Of a stretch of DNA of 64,000 nt, positions 35,815 through 45,129 are shown one piece after another. Positions within the stretch are counted from its first letter, which is position 1; each line of letters begins with the position of its first letter. The notes beneath the pieces are model-generated. The model was not told where the DNA came from. It did no database searches and saw only the letters and a list, made by a program, of their open reading frames with translations. Origin of the DNA: Methanocorpusculum sp. (GTDB taxonomy: Archaea > Halobacteriota > Methanomicrobia > Methanomicrobiales > Methanocorpusculaceae); the NCBI RefSeq assembly GCF_030655665.1, contig NZ_JAUSPQ010000003.1, positions 62,001-126,000 of the forward strand, given 5' to 3'. A program made the position numbers and the translations under genes.

Positions 35815-37434
35815 ATGGTATTTGATGGAAATGTGAAATTTGGAAAGAATGTTATTGAGAATCTTACCACAGGAATGTATGAAGACTCGAAGATTATCTA
35901 TCGAGAATACATTCAAAATGCCGCTGATTCCATTGACAAAGCATTGAGAGATGGACTATATGAAGAAGATGATGAACCTAGTATAGAGATAGACATATTC
36001 CCAGATGAACGTTTGATTAAAATCACGGATAACGCCTATGGGATTAAAGCACAGGACATTGTAAAGACCTTAATTGATGTTGCTGATTCAGAAAAAGTTA
36101 AAGGAGTTGACAAAGGATTTCGTGGGATTGGAAGATTGGGTGGACTGGGATATTGTAAACTCCTTAAGTTCATCACAACGTACCCTGATGAAAACATTCA
36201 AACAACCGTAATATATGATGGGGAATTACTCCAAAAATATCTCAATGATTTCTCCATTAAGATGGATGCAGAAGAAATTCTCCAGAAAATTATAACGGTT
36301 CAAAGTGATTCATGTTCTGCTGCTTCACATTACTTTATTGTAGAACTACATGGAGTAAGGAAGGATAATGATGAGTTACTTGATCCAAACAAAATAACAC
36401 GTTATGTTTCTGAAGTTGCGCCATTAGATTATGCAAATAAATTTTATTTGAGATCAAAAATATATGAATATTTGGAAGAGAATGATCTGAAATTAACTGA
36501 TTACAGGGTCACTGTGGATGGGTTCGATGTATTACGTGACTACACCACAAAATTGTATGAAAAAGATTCTGGAGCCGATGACACTAAGAAACAATATGAC
36601 GAAATTACGCACCTTGAATTTGAAGATTTCAGAGATAATGATGGGAGATTAATTGCCTGGATGTGGTTTGGGATATCCAGATTTGATAGACAGATTCCAA
36701 TCAAATATAATCCAATGGCTGGTCTTAAACTTCTAAAAGAAAATATTCAAATCGACAATGGAGCAAAGATATCACGTTTCTTTAAAGAACCCCGCGGTAA
36801 TCTATACTTTATCGGGGAAATACACGCTGTCGACAAAGATTTAATTCCAAATGGTAGACGTGATTATTTTGAAGAAACGCCAACTCGAGTAATATTTGAA
36901 GCCAAGTTAGAAGCCTTCATCAATGATACATTATACCAGTTATATCGTGAGGCAAGTGTTGTAAAATCCATTTATCAGAGTTCTATGAAAGTTCAGGAAC
37001 TCAAGGAAGAATACGAACAAAAATCTCAAACCGGTTTTATTAATGAAACTGAACAAAAAGTTCTCATCGATGAGATTAAATCAAAAGAAGATAAATGGGT
37101 AAAAGATCGCGAAAAAGTCGAGAAGATAAAAGACAAAGCAAAAGATAATCCAATTCTTACTCAAGTAATTAATAACATCGAAAAGAAATATGATAATGAA
37201 GTTACCATATCTAAACCCTCTGAAAAAGGATTAAATGATAAAAAAATCGACAAACCTGCGAAAAAAGATCCTGAAAAACAAGAGAAAACTGTATTATTGA
37301 CGGATAAATTAACTAATTTAAGTCAAAATGAACGGAAACTGGTTGAAAGAATATATTCCGTAATCTCCAAAGTCTTAGATCCTGAAAAAAGTCAGAAATT
37401 AATCCATAAAATTCAATCAGAACTTCAAAAATAA
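35815..37434 (+). CDS. GHKL (Hsp90/MutL-type) ATPase with coiled-coil tail
   Basis: A 539-residue protein with an N-terminal Bergerat ATP site: N-box REYIQNAADSID (30-41), ITDNAYGI (G1, about 70-77) and GFRGIGRLGGLGYC (G2, about 101-114). A middle domain of the Hsp90/MORC type follows (to about 370). The C-terminal 150 residues are highly charged and probably coiled coil. GHKL ATPases dimerise on ATP and act as DNA or protein clamps. It lies 12 bases behind the HerA-like gene, and its stop overlaps the start of the radical SAM gene (TAATG at 37432-37436). A clamp or sensor for the NurA/HerA pair is inferred. Confidence 0.8.
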   Translation: MVFDGNVKFGKNVIENLTTGMYEDSKIIYREYIQNAADSIDKALRDGLYEEDDEPSIEIDIFPDERLIKITDNAYGIKAQDIVKTLIDVADSEKVKGVDKGFRGIGRLGGLGYCKLLKFITTYPDENIQTTVIYDGELLQKYLNDFSIKMDAEEILQKIITVQSDSCSAASHYFIVELHGVRKDNDELLDPNKITRYVSEVAPLDYANKFYLRSKIYEYLEENDLKLTDYRVTVDGFDVLRDYTTKLYEKDSGADDTKKQYDEITHLEFEDFRDNDGRLIAWMWFGISRFDRQIPIKYNPMAGLKLLKENIQIDNGAKISRFFKEPRGNLYFIGEIHAVDKDLIPNGRRDYFEETPTRVIFEAKLEAFINDTLYQLYREASVVKSIYQSSMKVQELKEEYEQKSQTGFINETEQKVLIDEIKSKEDKWVKDREKVEKIKDKAKDNPILTQVINNIEKKYDNEVTISKPSEKGLNDKKIDKPAKKDPEKQEKTVLLTDKLTNLSQNERKLVERIYSVISKVLDPEKSQKLIHKIQSELQK

Positions 37435-39275
37435 TGAATCGGCGTATTCTCCTCATCGAACCTAATTACAAGAATAAGTACCCACCTTTAGGTTTGATGA
37501 AAATCTCCACATATCATAAGCGGTTATCTGATGAGGTTACATTCTACAAGGGGGAGTATATTGATTTTGTTCTTGAAACAATTTACTCTAAACTTTTGGA
37601 TAAACTTACGTTTATTGATTCAACAGTTTTATGGGGTGAAAAAAAATACATTTTTCTACGTTTTCTAAAGAAGGGAACAAAAGATGATTTTCAGTATCTC
37701 TGTAAGTTAAGTGATGATATTTTCGTTTCTTCCAATTTAGAGTATTATAGAAACTATTTCAAGAACAAAAAATATTTGCAAGATCCTGAGTGGGATAGAA
37801 TTTACATAACGACACTATTTACTTTCCATTGGAAGATTACCATTGAAACAATTAATCAATTCAAACAATTGTGTAAAGATCCAACCCAAGTAATCGTGGG
37901 GGGTATTGCCGCATCTCTTCTTCCCGATGAAATAAAAAAAGAAACAGGAATTTATCCCGTTGTGGGATTACTAAATAAACCAGGACAGTTGGACAAAGAT
38001 AATGATATCATCATCGATGAACTCCCTCTTGACTATTCAATACTCTATGAGATAGAGTATGAATATCCTGAAAATGATGGATATTATGGGTATATGACAC
38101 GTGGCTGTGTCAACAAATGTGCTTTCTGCGCGGTTCCCACGTTGGAGCCAACGTATAGAGATTACATTGGAATAAAGGAACAAATTGAAAACGCAAACAG
38201 ACATTTTGGAGAGAAAAGACACTTGTTATTATTAGATAACAATGTTCTTGCTTCCAAGAAGTTCAATCAAATTATTGATGAAATAAAATCATGTGGATTT
38301 ACTAAAGGTGCCACCTATCTCGCCCCAAATGAATATGATCTCGCAATAAATGGGTTGAGACAGGGATACAATGATGCTGGATATATTAAAGAAATCATTC
38401 GTATTTATCAGAAATTAATTAAAAAATGCCCTGCAGATCACCAAAGAGAGATGTATTCCAAGTTAAGTAAACATAATCTTCTCAGCAATAATACTGCGAA
38501 AAAGGAGGAAATTCTTGGACTTGATGAATATTTCAGAACATTGTCTCCCAGGTTATCTTCCACGAGGACAAAGAGACTTCGCTATGTCGATTTTAATCAG
38601 GGGGTTGATGCTAGGTTAATGACGGACGAGAATGTGAAGAAACTTTCCGAAATCCCTATCCGTCCCCTTAGGATCGCTTTTGATTCATGGAGTGATAGAA
38701 AGTACTATGAAAATGGGGTGCGGTTGGCAGCAAAAAATGGGATAATGCATTTATCAAATTATTTGCTTTATAATTTTACGGATAAACCACTTGATCTCTA
38801 TTATCGGTTAAAATTGAATGTTGATCTATGTGAGGAATTGGGAACCCAGATTTATTCATTTCCCATGAAATATCATCCAATCAAAGATCCAGAATATTTC
38901 AAAAATCGTACATACATAGGGAGGTATTGGAATAGAAAATTCATCCGATCAGTTCAATCAGTCTTGAACGCAACAAAGGGTAAAATTAGTTCCGGCAGGG
39001 AGTTCTTTGAAGAAGCCTTTGGTCATGATGCTAAGGAGTTTGAAGAAATAATGTATATGCCAGAAACATTGGTAATTTATCGGCATTACTATCGGGATAA
39101 TGGTGTTACAGATGAATGGAGGGAGGCTTTCAATAGTTTATCCCCAATGAAATTAAGTGAAGCAAAAAAACTTATTGAGCAGAATAATTTCAACGATATC
39201 TCATCAATAACACGAGATCAAGAGCTCTTGGATCTTCTGAATTATTACACTCTCGAATACAACGAGAGTAAATAA
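37434..39275 (+). CDS. Radical SAM protein
   Basis: A 613-residue protein. The radical SAM cluster motif is RGCVNKCAFC (Cys 225, 229, 232), in CxxxCxxC spacing. The N-terminal 200 residues begin RRILLIEPNYKNKYPPLGLMKIS, similar to the cobalamin-binding-type N-terminus of many radical SAM proteins, but I see no clear cobalamin His motif. The region after the cluster keeps a (beta-alpha) barrel with DFNQGVDARLM. It is not viperin-like by these motifs. Translational coupling to the GHKL ATPase shows that it belongs to the operon. A nucleotide, nucleic-acid or protein modification is plausible; substrate unknown. Confidence 0.85.
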   Translation: MNRRILLIEPNYKNKYPPLGLMKISTYHKRLSDEVTFYKGEYIDFVLETIYSKLLDKLTFIDSTVLWGEKKYIFLRFLKKGTKDDFQYLCKLSDDIFVSSNLEYYRNYFKNKKYLQDPEWDRIYITTLFTFHWKITIETINQFKQLCKDPTQVIVGGIAASLLPDEIKKETGIYPVVGLLNKPGQLDKDNDIIIDELPLDYSILYEIEYEYPENDGYYGYMTRGCVNKCAFCAVPTLEPTYRDYIGIKEQIENANRHFGEKRHLLLLDNNVLASKKFNQIIDEIKSCGFTKGATYLAPNEYDLAINGLRQGYNDAGYIKEIIRIYQKLIKKCPADHQREMYSKLSKHNLLSNNTAKKEEILGLDEYFRTLSPRLSSTRTKRLRYVDFNQGVDARLMTDENVKKLSEIPIRPLRIAFDSWSDRKYYENGVRLAAKNGIMHLSNYLLYNFTDKPLDLYYRLKLNVDLCEELGTQIYSFPMKYHPIKDPEYFKNRTYIGRYWNRKFIRSVQSVLNATKGKISSGREFFEEAFGHDAKEFEEIMYMPETLVIYRHYYRDNGVTDEWREAFNSLSPMKLSEAKKLIEQNNFNDISSITRDQELLDLLNYYTLEYNESK

Positions 39276-39282
39276 TTTGTGT

Positions 39283-41835
39283 TTAACTATTCCAACGGTC
39301 TCTTTCTGCTTTTTCATCATATCTTGCACGAATAGCTTTTCTAAGGAGATTTGCTGGTGATAGAAAAATTTTCTCATTCTCGGTTTCTCCAATTTCCTGA
39401 ACAAGTATCATGTCGTATGTGACATCATCTAAGAAAGAAATCGGTATTGATAAATAATGATTATATTGTTTATTATTTGAATAATATTCCAGATCCCAGA
39501 TTACAAAGGTCTTTTTATCTGCAATATATCCACAGAGTAATATATCAATATCTGAGGGGAGGGAAATAGCTGATAAATTACATAGATCATAAGACATAGT
39601 TTCGGGTGAAAAGATCAAGTCTACAATACACACCTTCATTACTGGAGGATAGGGAGAATGCATTTCTAATATAATATGGTGCTTATCTTTTACTGTGAAA
39701 GAGCGTGTTGTTCGCGTACTTGTAAAGGCATTAATGAATATCTTTTGCGTCTCTGTAAATTGATTAATGAGTGAAGTTTCTTCTGATTTTTCTTTTGTGA
39801 TTTGGGCATTGTAAGACTTAAAAGTGTTCATCTCCCCTTTGGATACTGTTTCATATTGTGATATTATGATTCTTTCATCTATTTTAGTATGGTATGCATT
39901 CTCTCCTCCGTCTGCACTATAAGGTTCTAATCCCCCCTCTTTCCTCCTGAATAACTCAGATTCTTTAGTTAATACCTCATTAGGATCACACGGGAATCCT
40001 ACAACCATTTCAACGATTGTATGAAGATCATTAAATACCGCATTAAATGATCCGAGCTTCCACAAAGATTTGGATATTGATGTTAAATATCCTTCAAAGA
40101 TGAGCTTCTGTTTTTGTTTAAGAGCATCATGTGTTGCTAAAGTACGCAAACTATTGTTGAAGGTAGATCCCTGTAATAAGAAATACCGTCCATTTGCTTT
40201 TTTAACTTTAGCAGATGCATCTCCTGATTTAATCACAAGCAACTCTCCCTCAAGAGATATTGAGTAATTTGATATCAGAGAAGAACTATTGTCGTTGGCT
40301 GAATCAGCAGTGAGACTCTGTTTTCCCTCATCATGTCCCATGTCTGTAGTCATAGGGGGATTCTCAAATCCAACATCCAGGTTGATTTTTTCAGATTCTC
40401 CATCTCTAATAATAGGGAGTTCATCTTCACGAGAGAGAGATTCCAATATTGTCTCTTTTGGGAGACTAATATTTTCCTCACCCATCCCTACCCTATCACC
40501 AACGATTTCCGGTGATTGCATAACAACAGAAGACTGCAGACTTGACTTATCAAACGAAAATTTCCACACGGATTCTGCGGGTAAAACATCAAAAGTAGGA
40601 CAATCCTCCCATCTACATCCTAGAATCATTTCCAGAGCCAAAGAAAGAGAAGGGAACGTACAATTATTTGTCAAACGTAATATCGTCGAATCAAATGGAC
40701 TGAGAGCTAACTGCTGAATATTTTTTAGGGAATTACGTGTTGTCAAAACTTTATCTGAAAGACCAAGCTCCTGGCTTAGGAGAGTGGATTGAGTTTCGAT
40801 AGTGTATCCCAAAAAATTCTTCTTAATGAGAGAGACTGCATTCGGGGCAGAAATAGAAAGGGTATCCTTATCTTTGATGATCTTTACTTCAAACTCAATC
40901 ACTTCTCTCGCTTCCTCAACTACGTCAGAACTCTCCGAATTTTCTATTGAAAATAGTAGATGAAATCCATCTTCCACATAATACGCAGGCATGGATGTCT
41001 GCACTTTCTTTATGGATTTCCCAGGACTATCTATTCCACTCTCATCTGAAGACTCGCTCCGATCCACATATAGCTCCGCATAAATCTCATCCGGAACCGG
41101 CTTCTCCAACTTCCAGATGATATTCATCGGTTTTGAACCCTCATGTTTCACATACGAAACCTTCCCAAGAAAAACATAAGGGACAGACTTCCCCTCCTTC
41201 ATCTTTTGCTCACGAACAAACAAAAGAACCTGAGTTCCCATTTCTGCATGATTGATATATCTTTGACCAACAGAGGAGGTATCCGGGGTTGAGTTTTGAG
41301 ATTGCCAATGGAACTGTTCTTTATCAATAAAATAATCCTCGTAAGTCGTAGTTGAGGAATATTCATCCTCTGTCTTTTTCAGAGTGACAAAGAACAGATC
41401 CGTCTTTTTATCTGGAAGATAGATCACTCCTTCACGCATTGCAGGACGTTTTGACCAATTCCAGTAATCAAACGCAGCTAAGATCTCATTGCGAGAATAG
41501 CGAGAATACAAATCCAACACGCAGTCATAACCAAGATCTATTTTGTTCTTGAGTGGTTTCTGTTCAGTATATTGTATAGACAAATAATCGAGAAATTCTT
41601 TATATCCCTCAGTGTGCTCCCGAAGAGCTTGCACAAAGTCCATTGGATCTTTAAACCCAATTTCGTCTGGCGTATCTTGATAGAGGGAGTAATAGAACAT
41701 ATTCAGCATCGTGAAGTCATCTTCAAACAATGGATCGTTGTCAGCACGAAGCAGATGATATAAAAACGAAATATAGGCAGGAGATGAGACGTATGATAGC
41801 CTTTTCAAAGCTTTGCATAAATGCTCATCATTCAT
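39283..41835 (-). CDS. Large multidomain protein with DUF3427 region, helicase absent
   Basis: A protein of about 850 residues, convergent with the radical SAM gene (7 bases apart). After a 120-residue helical start (DEHLCKALKRLSYV), residues about 130-270 match the DUF3427 region found at the end of some phospholipase-D/DEAD helicases: DLFFVTLKKTEDEYSSTT, FHWQSQNSTPD, GQRYINHAEMGTQVLLFVREQK. The N-terminal helicase of such proteins is missing. A DUF4357-like segment (ANGRYFLLQGSTFNNSLRTL) follows near residue 570. The C-terminal 170 residues (FINAFTSTRTTRSFTV..., VIWDLEYY) have a nuclease-like look that I cannot confirm. ATGs at 41835 and 41847 are both possible. Confidence 0.7.
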   Translation of the reverse strand: MNDEHLCKALKRLSYVSSPAYISFLYHLLRADNDPLFEDDFTMLNMFYYSLYQDTPDEIGFKDPMDFVQALREHTEGYKEFLDYLSIQYTEQKPLKNKIDLGYDCVLDLYSRYSRNEILAAFDYWNWSKRPAMREGVIYLPDKKTDLFFVTLKKTEDEYSSTTTYEDYFIDKEQFHWQSQNSTPDTSSVGQRYINHAEMGTQVLLFVREQKMKEGKSVPYVFLGKVSYVKHEGSKPMNIIWKLEKPVPDEIYAELYVDRSESSDESGIDSPGKSIKKVQTSMPAYYVEDGFHLLFSIENSESSDVVEEAREVIEFEVKIIKDKDTLSISAPNAVSLIKKNFLGYTIETQSTLLSQELGLSDKVLTTRNSLKNIQQLALSPFDSTILRLTNNCTFPSLSLALEMILGCRWEDCPTFDVLPAESVWKFSFDKSSLQSSVVMQSPEIVGDRVGMGEENISLPKETILESLSREDELPIIRDGESEKINLDVGFENPPMTTDMGHDEGKQSLTADSANDNSSSLISNYSISLEGELLVIKSGDASAKVKKANGRYFLLQGSTFNNSLRTLATHDALKQKQKLIFEGYLTSISKSLWKLGSFNAVFNDLHTIVEMVVGFPCDPNEVLTKESELFRRKEGGLEPYSADGGENAYHTKIDERIIISQYETVSKGEMNTFKSYNAQITKEKSEETSLINQFTETQKIFINAFTSTRTTRSFTVKDKHHIILEMHSPYPPVMKVCIVDLIFSPETMSYDLCNLSAISLPSDIDILLCGYIADKKTFVIWDLEYYSNNKQYNHYLSIPISFLDDVTYDMILVQEIGETENEKIFLSPANLLRKAIRARYDEKAERDRWNS

Positions 41836-42050
41836 CACTCCCGCCATATAATTTGATTAGTCTGTTTTATTATGATATAAGGGTTGTTTTACTGATGATT
41901 CCCCAAAAATTAAAAAAAAACCATAATCCACACTTCATTCACACCCACATATAACCGAGGTCTCTCTCTAATCTCAAAGACTGGCATCCCTCAGCTTCCA
42001 ACTGTTATTTCTCTCCCTCGTTTTGTGATGATCAATGAAAGAACTATTTC

Positions 42051-42223
42051 CCTCACAGGAGGCGCTGGGGCGCCGACAGGATTTGCCCGAACGCTCCCGA
42101 TGAAGGGATGAGCAAGACAGCGTAGCTGGCTTGCGAAAGTGAGGAAAAGCAAATCCGATTCTGGGAGCCCGAAGGGCGGGATTCGCGCCGATTCGCGGTT
42201 GGTTTTTTCTCATGCTTCCACAC
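42051..42223 (-). repeat. 175-bp terminal repeat, right (inverted) copy
   Basis: On the minus strand it runs from GTGTGGAAGCATGAGAAAAA (42223 side) to CTCCTGTGAGG (42051 side), colinear with 30324-30500. The inner block differs: left carries a CCCGGCGGG-type hairpin, right carries CGCAAGCCAGCTACGCTGTC. The hairpin GGCGC-CCCA-GCGCC is co-varied with that of the left copy. Confidence 0.75.
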
Positions 42224-42239
42224 CCGACCTTACCCCTCT

Positions 42240-42900
42240 AGAACTTTAGCTTCAATATCCCCCATCTCTCCGCCCCTGTCCCCCTTTTCGTGAATTTCGT
42301 TGAGTTTGGTGCTTTTTGGTGTTGGGGGACGGGGGAGGGTACTAAATGGAGACCGTCCAACGAACTTTTCTCTTTTTCGTGTTTTCGTCATGTTTTCGTG
42401 AATTTCGTGTGATGAATTGTACAACCCCAAAGAATCCAATACACCGAACCGACTTACATCCACCCCCCCCAAAAAAACCCAATCGTATAAACCTGCGGGC
42501 AGTTTATCTTTCTCTTTTTCACACAAAACATTCTCGTCCAAATTCCTTCTCTCCCCATGTGACGCCTTCTATTATAAAAACCCATATTAGATCGTAATAC
42601 GTCAAAACAAACCTTAAAATATCCTCAGATCCAATAAAAAGTAGACAAAGTTCGCAAAAGGAAAAAACAATCAGCGCGGTCCGGCATACGAGTCCTGCGG
42701 GACGGTTAGCTATTTTAGGGTACGATTCGCAGCCAAATAAGTCGTCTTCCTCTGCCCACGGGCCAAACTGAAAATTTTTTCCCTTACCGAACTGATCACA
42801 AACCTTGCGGGTTCGTGACACAACGGAACTCAGGCTCTCCTAGCGGATGATCCTGAAAAATCGTACAGGCACCCATCCGGGACAGATTACCCCAGATAAG
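42240..42900. other. Repeat-rich intergenic region
   Basis: Begins with an inverted copy of the CACGAAAAGGGGGACAGGGG repeat (42268-42294) and GTGAATTTCGTG tracts to 42412. The rest (42430-42900) has no frame with a protein signature; the minus-strand frame 42519-42821 looks random. GTCCTGCGGGAC (42690-42701) is a small palindrome. I see nothing else that I can support. Confidence 0.5.
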
Positions 42901-42917
42901 AAAAAAAAACCAGTATT

Positions 42918-43142
42918 ATGTCAACATTGCAGAATGTACCACCCGTAACGACAGTCAGACTCAACACCGCCATCAAATCAGACCGCGTAAGATACCATGA
43001 ATCACTCTCCGTAAAAATTCCCACATACGGCAGACAGGGACTCGACACCGCAGCAGAAGAACAGGGACTCACCCTCTCGGAACTCACCCGCAGCATCGTC
43101 GACGAATACCTCGAAGAATACTTCAGAAACAAAAAACTCTGA
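42918..43142 (+). CDS. Ribbon-helix-helix-like small DNA-binding protein
   Basis: A 74-residue protein. ESLSVKIPTYGRQGLDTAAEEQGLTLSELTRSIVDEYLEEYF has the strand-helix-helix pattern of CopG/Arc-type repressors (basic strand, then two helices with TLSEL). Such proteins act as dimers, typically as plasmid copy-number or toxin-antitoxin repressors. GC-rich and preceded by an A-tract. It stands alone, divergent from the island. No toxin gene is adjacent. Confidence 0.65.
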   Translation: MSTLQNVPPVTTVRLNTAIKSDRVRYHESLSVKIPTYGRQGLDTAAEEQGLTLSELTRSIVDEYLEEYFRNKKL

Positions 43143-43270
43143 AGACATATCCCCTCCTTTTTTTCTAACCGCATCACCCGGGACAAAGTTCATCCGTTTC
43201 GAAGCGTCCCAAACACCCCTCCCGGATCCCTGCATCACCCTTTCACTCGCAAACTGCTGAGAATCCAGTT

Positions 43271-43326
43271 TGTATGATAATATGTTATAATATGTTATGT
43301 TATATTATGTTATATTATGATATAAC
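43271..43326. repeat. AT-rich tandem repeat (TATGTTATAA-like)
   Basis: Six irregular copies of TATGTTATA/TATTATGTTA in 56 bases. It could be an origin unwinding element or a promoter cluster. No gene lies between 43143 and 43811, and the rest of that gap (43330-43520) shows no feature I can name. Confidence 0.5.
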
Positions 43327-43528
43327 ACCCAAAAACACAGTATTTTATCTAAAAACATCCAACAACTATGTGAGGAAAACACCTCAGGAAGTGAACCAAA
43401 CAACCAACAAAAATGAAAACGTGTCTGCCCGATTCTGACTTTGAGCGAAAGAACAGGAACAGACACTATTCTATTAGACCTTTGGACTATTCAAAGTATT
43501 GAGCGTGATCAGATACCTGCCGGATGAT

Positions 43529-43789
43529 TTCATACTTCATCCTTCATCCTTCATACTTCATCCTTCACTCTTGATTCTGGAAAAAAAGATACACCGGAAA
43601 ATTTTCAGCCACACTCTCTGCCAGAGAGACGTGATGCCAAAATACTCTTGTGTTATTTCTTTCTTTCTAAAAGTATATATAGTTAACTAACGGTCTCGAA
43701 AAAAGCCAAAGAAAAAAAATCACGGGGTCATCCTCCTCCCGAAATCATACGTGAAGTATGAAGTATGAAGGATGACGGATGAAGGATGA
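43529..43789. repeat. Inverted pair of CATACTTCATCCTT repeats
   Basis: At 43529-43567, TCATACTTCATCCTTCATCC and further units of the same 7-base phrase repeat about five times. At 43751-43789 the reverse-complement phrase GAAGTATGAAGTATGAAGGA repeats. The two clusters face each other across about 180 bases. A TATA-like AAGTATATATAGTT lies at 43668-43681. Confidence 0.6.
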
Positions 43790-43811
43790 CATTCCCGGAA
43801 AAATTACAGCA

Positions 43812-44279
43812 ATGAGACAAAACGCATATCTCAACATCACACCCGAGGAGTTTGAAACCCTCGACAGCATCGCAAAAAACCTCGGCTTCGTCAGCCGCAC
43901 CGACCTCTTCACCGCCTGTGCCCATCTCCTCATCTACGGAGAAGCCACCGACGGCGAACCCTCTCTCGACCGCATCACTGAGCGGGAACTCCAAAACCTC
44001 CACGGACTCAACCAGAAGTTCCTCCTCCAGATGCAGACCTTCATCCAGATCCTCGACGACATCGCCCTCCCCGTCATCGCCATGCGGGGCATCGGGGTCG
44101 CCATAAACAATCTCGGACACGACTTCAAGATCCTCATGCTCGAACGCTGCGGCATGGTCCCCGAAGACGCGGACATCCGCGACTGGCTCAAGATCTACCA
44201 AAACACCCGCCGGGCGAAGATCATCGAATACCGGACAAAACAGTTCCAGAACATCATCACCCGGGAGGAAGACGAATGA
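43812..44279 (+). CDS. Hypothetical protein, likely plasmid/virus origin
   Basis: A 155-residue protein from the ATG at 43812. The frame is open from 43779, but that part runs through the short repeats, so I prefer the later start. The N-terminal NAYLNITPEEFETLDSIAKNLGFVSRTDLFTA resembles a ribbon-helix-helix or winged start; the middle is helical (LLQMQTFIQILDDIA), and the end is basic. No family recognised. Its stop overlaps the next start (ATGA at 44276-44279), and the following three genes overlap in the same way, which is typical of compact plasmid or viral operons. GC-rich unlike the neighbouring island. Confidence 0.6.
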   Translation: MRQNAYLNITPEEFETLDSIAKNLGFVSRTDLFTACAHLLIYGEATDGEPSLDRITERELQNLHGLNQKFLLQMQTFIQILDDIALPVIAMRGIGVAINNLGHDFKILMLERCGMVPEDADIRDWLKIYQNTRRAKIIEYRTKQFQNIITREEDE

Positions 44280-44611
44280 AGCATACTGCCAACAACAAAA
44301 AACACAACCACAACACCAACAACCAAAATACCAACAACCACGACAACCAAAACACCAGCCACACCGACACCTACACCAACGACGACGTCTCCATCACCTG
44401 TATCGCCGTCGGCACACAAGGCCAAATGATCACCACCCTCTGGATGGTCCGGATCAAAAAAACCGGCTCCGCCTACCTCTACAGCCCTGCAGAGATCGGC
44501 GAAATCATCCACAAATACGGAGGCAAAGGCTTCAAACTGGCCGTCTTCCGTGAGGCGGTGGGCACGGTCGAGATCTGGGAGATACACATCCCGAAAAAGG
44601 TGATCCAATGA
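44276..44611 (+). CDS. Hypothetical protein with Asn/His/Thr-rich N-terminus
   Basis: A 111-residue protein. Residues 1-38 are low complexity, made mostly of Asn, His, Thr and Asp (NNKKHNHNTNNQNTNN). The remaining 70 residues look folded: SITCIAVGTQGQMITTLWMV, YSPAEIGEIIHKYGGKGFKLAVFRE, ending IPKKVIQ. I recognise no family. It overlaps both neighbours by 4 bases (ATGA). Confidence 0.55.
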   Translation: MKHTANNKKHNHNTNNQNTNNHDNQNTSHTDTYTNDDVSITCIAVGTQGQMITTLWMVRIKKTGSAYLYSPAEIGEIIHKYGGKGFKLAVFREAVGTVEIWEIHIPKKVIQ

Positions 44612-45129
44612 CTGCACCCCGGCTACTTCCCGGCATCCGGCTCCAGGACCTCGTCGTCATGACCAAGCTCACATCCCGGGACTGGACCCTCGACCCTGCC
44701 AAAGGCGAGTTCATCTCGACCCGGACCGGAAAACCCATCCGGTTCCACACAAACGACGGCGGCTACCAGGTGGTCTCCGTCCGATTCCGGGGACGCCGGG
44801 TCATGGTATTGCGGCACCGTGCCGTCTACATCGCCGGAGCCTGCCGGACCTACAGTGATCTCCCGACCGACTTCGATCTCCAGGTCGACCACATAAATGG
44901 CGACCTCACCGACTGCCGGTTCGAAAACCTCCGGCTCATCACCGCACGGGAAAACAATCGTCCCCGGTCCGGGTATATGCTCAGGTTTTTCAGCAGTGAC
45001 GAGGTCGCCAGGCTTCGGGAGAGGTATGCCGCGGGTGTTTCGCCGCAGGAAATGGCCGAGGAGTACGGGGTCACGCGGGGCACGGTCTGGCGGCTCGTGA
45101 CCCGCCGCACCTATAAGGAGGTGCCGTGA
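44608..45129 (+). CDS. HNH endonuclease with C-terminal HTH
   Basis: A 173-residue protein. The HNH motif is seen in LRHRAVYIAG ... LQVDHINGDLTDCRFENLRLIT (D-H-I-N-G-D, then N-L-R), typical of phage and plasmid HNH nucleases of about this size. The last 50 residues, SSDEVARLRERYAAGVSPQEMAEEYGV, form a helix-turn-helix of the resolvase/sigma type. The NUMOD4-like N-terminus (RDWTLDPAKGEFISTRTGK) is also visible. It may be a free-standing homing-type nuclease. It starts in ATGA overlap with the previous gene. Confidence 0.8.
   Translation: MTAPRLLPGIRLQDLVVMTKLTSRDWTLDPAKGEFISTRTGKPIRFHTNDGGYQVVSVRFRGRRVMVLRHRAVYIAGACRTYSDLPTDFDLQVDHINGDLTDCRFENLRLITARENNRPRSGYMLRFFSSDEVARLRERYAAGVSPQEMAEEYGVTRGTVWRLVTRRTYKEVP

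Noticed and set aside
37434-39275. Viperin-type radical SAM enzyme
   Set aside because: Length of 613 residues, cluster motif near residue 225 and a long N-terminal part do not fit viperins of about 300-400 residues.
42519-42821. 100-codon minus-strand frame
   Set aside because: Mixed hydrophobic and polar text without signature, start signal or neighbour support.
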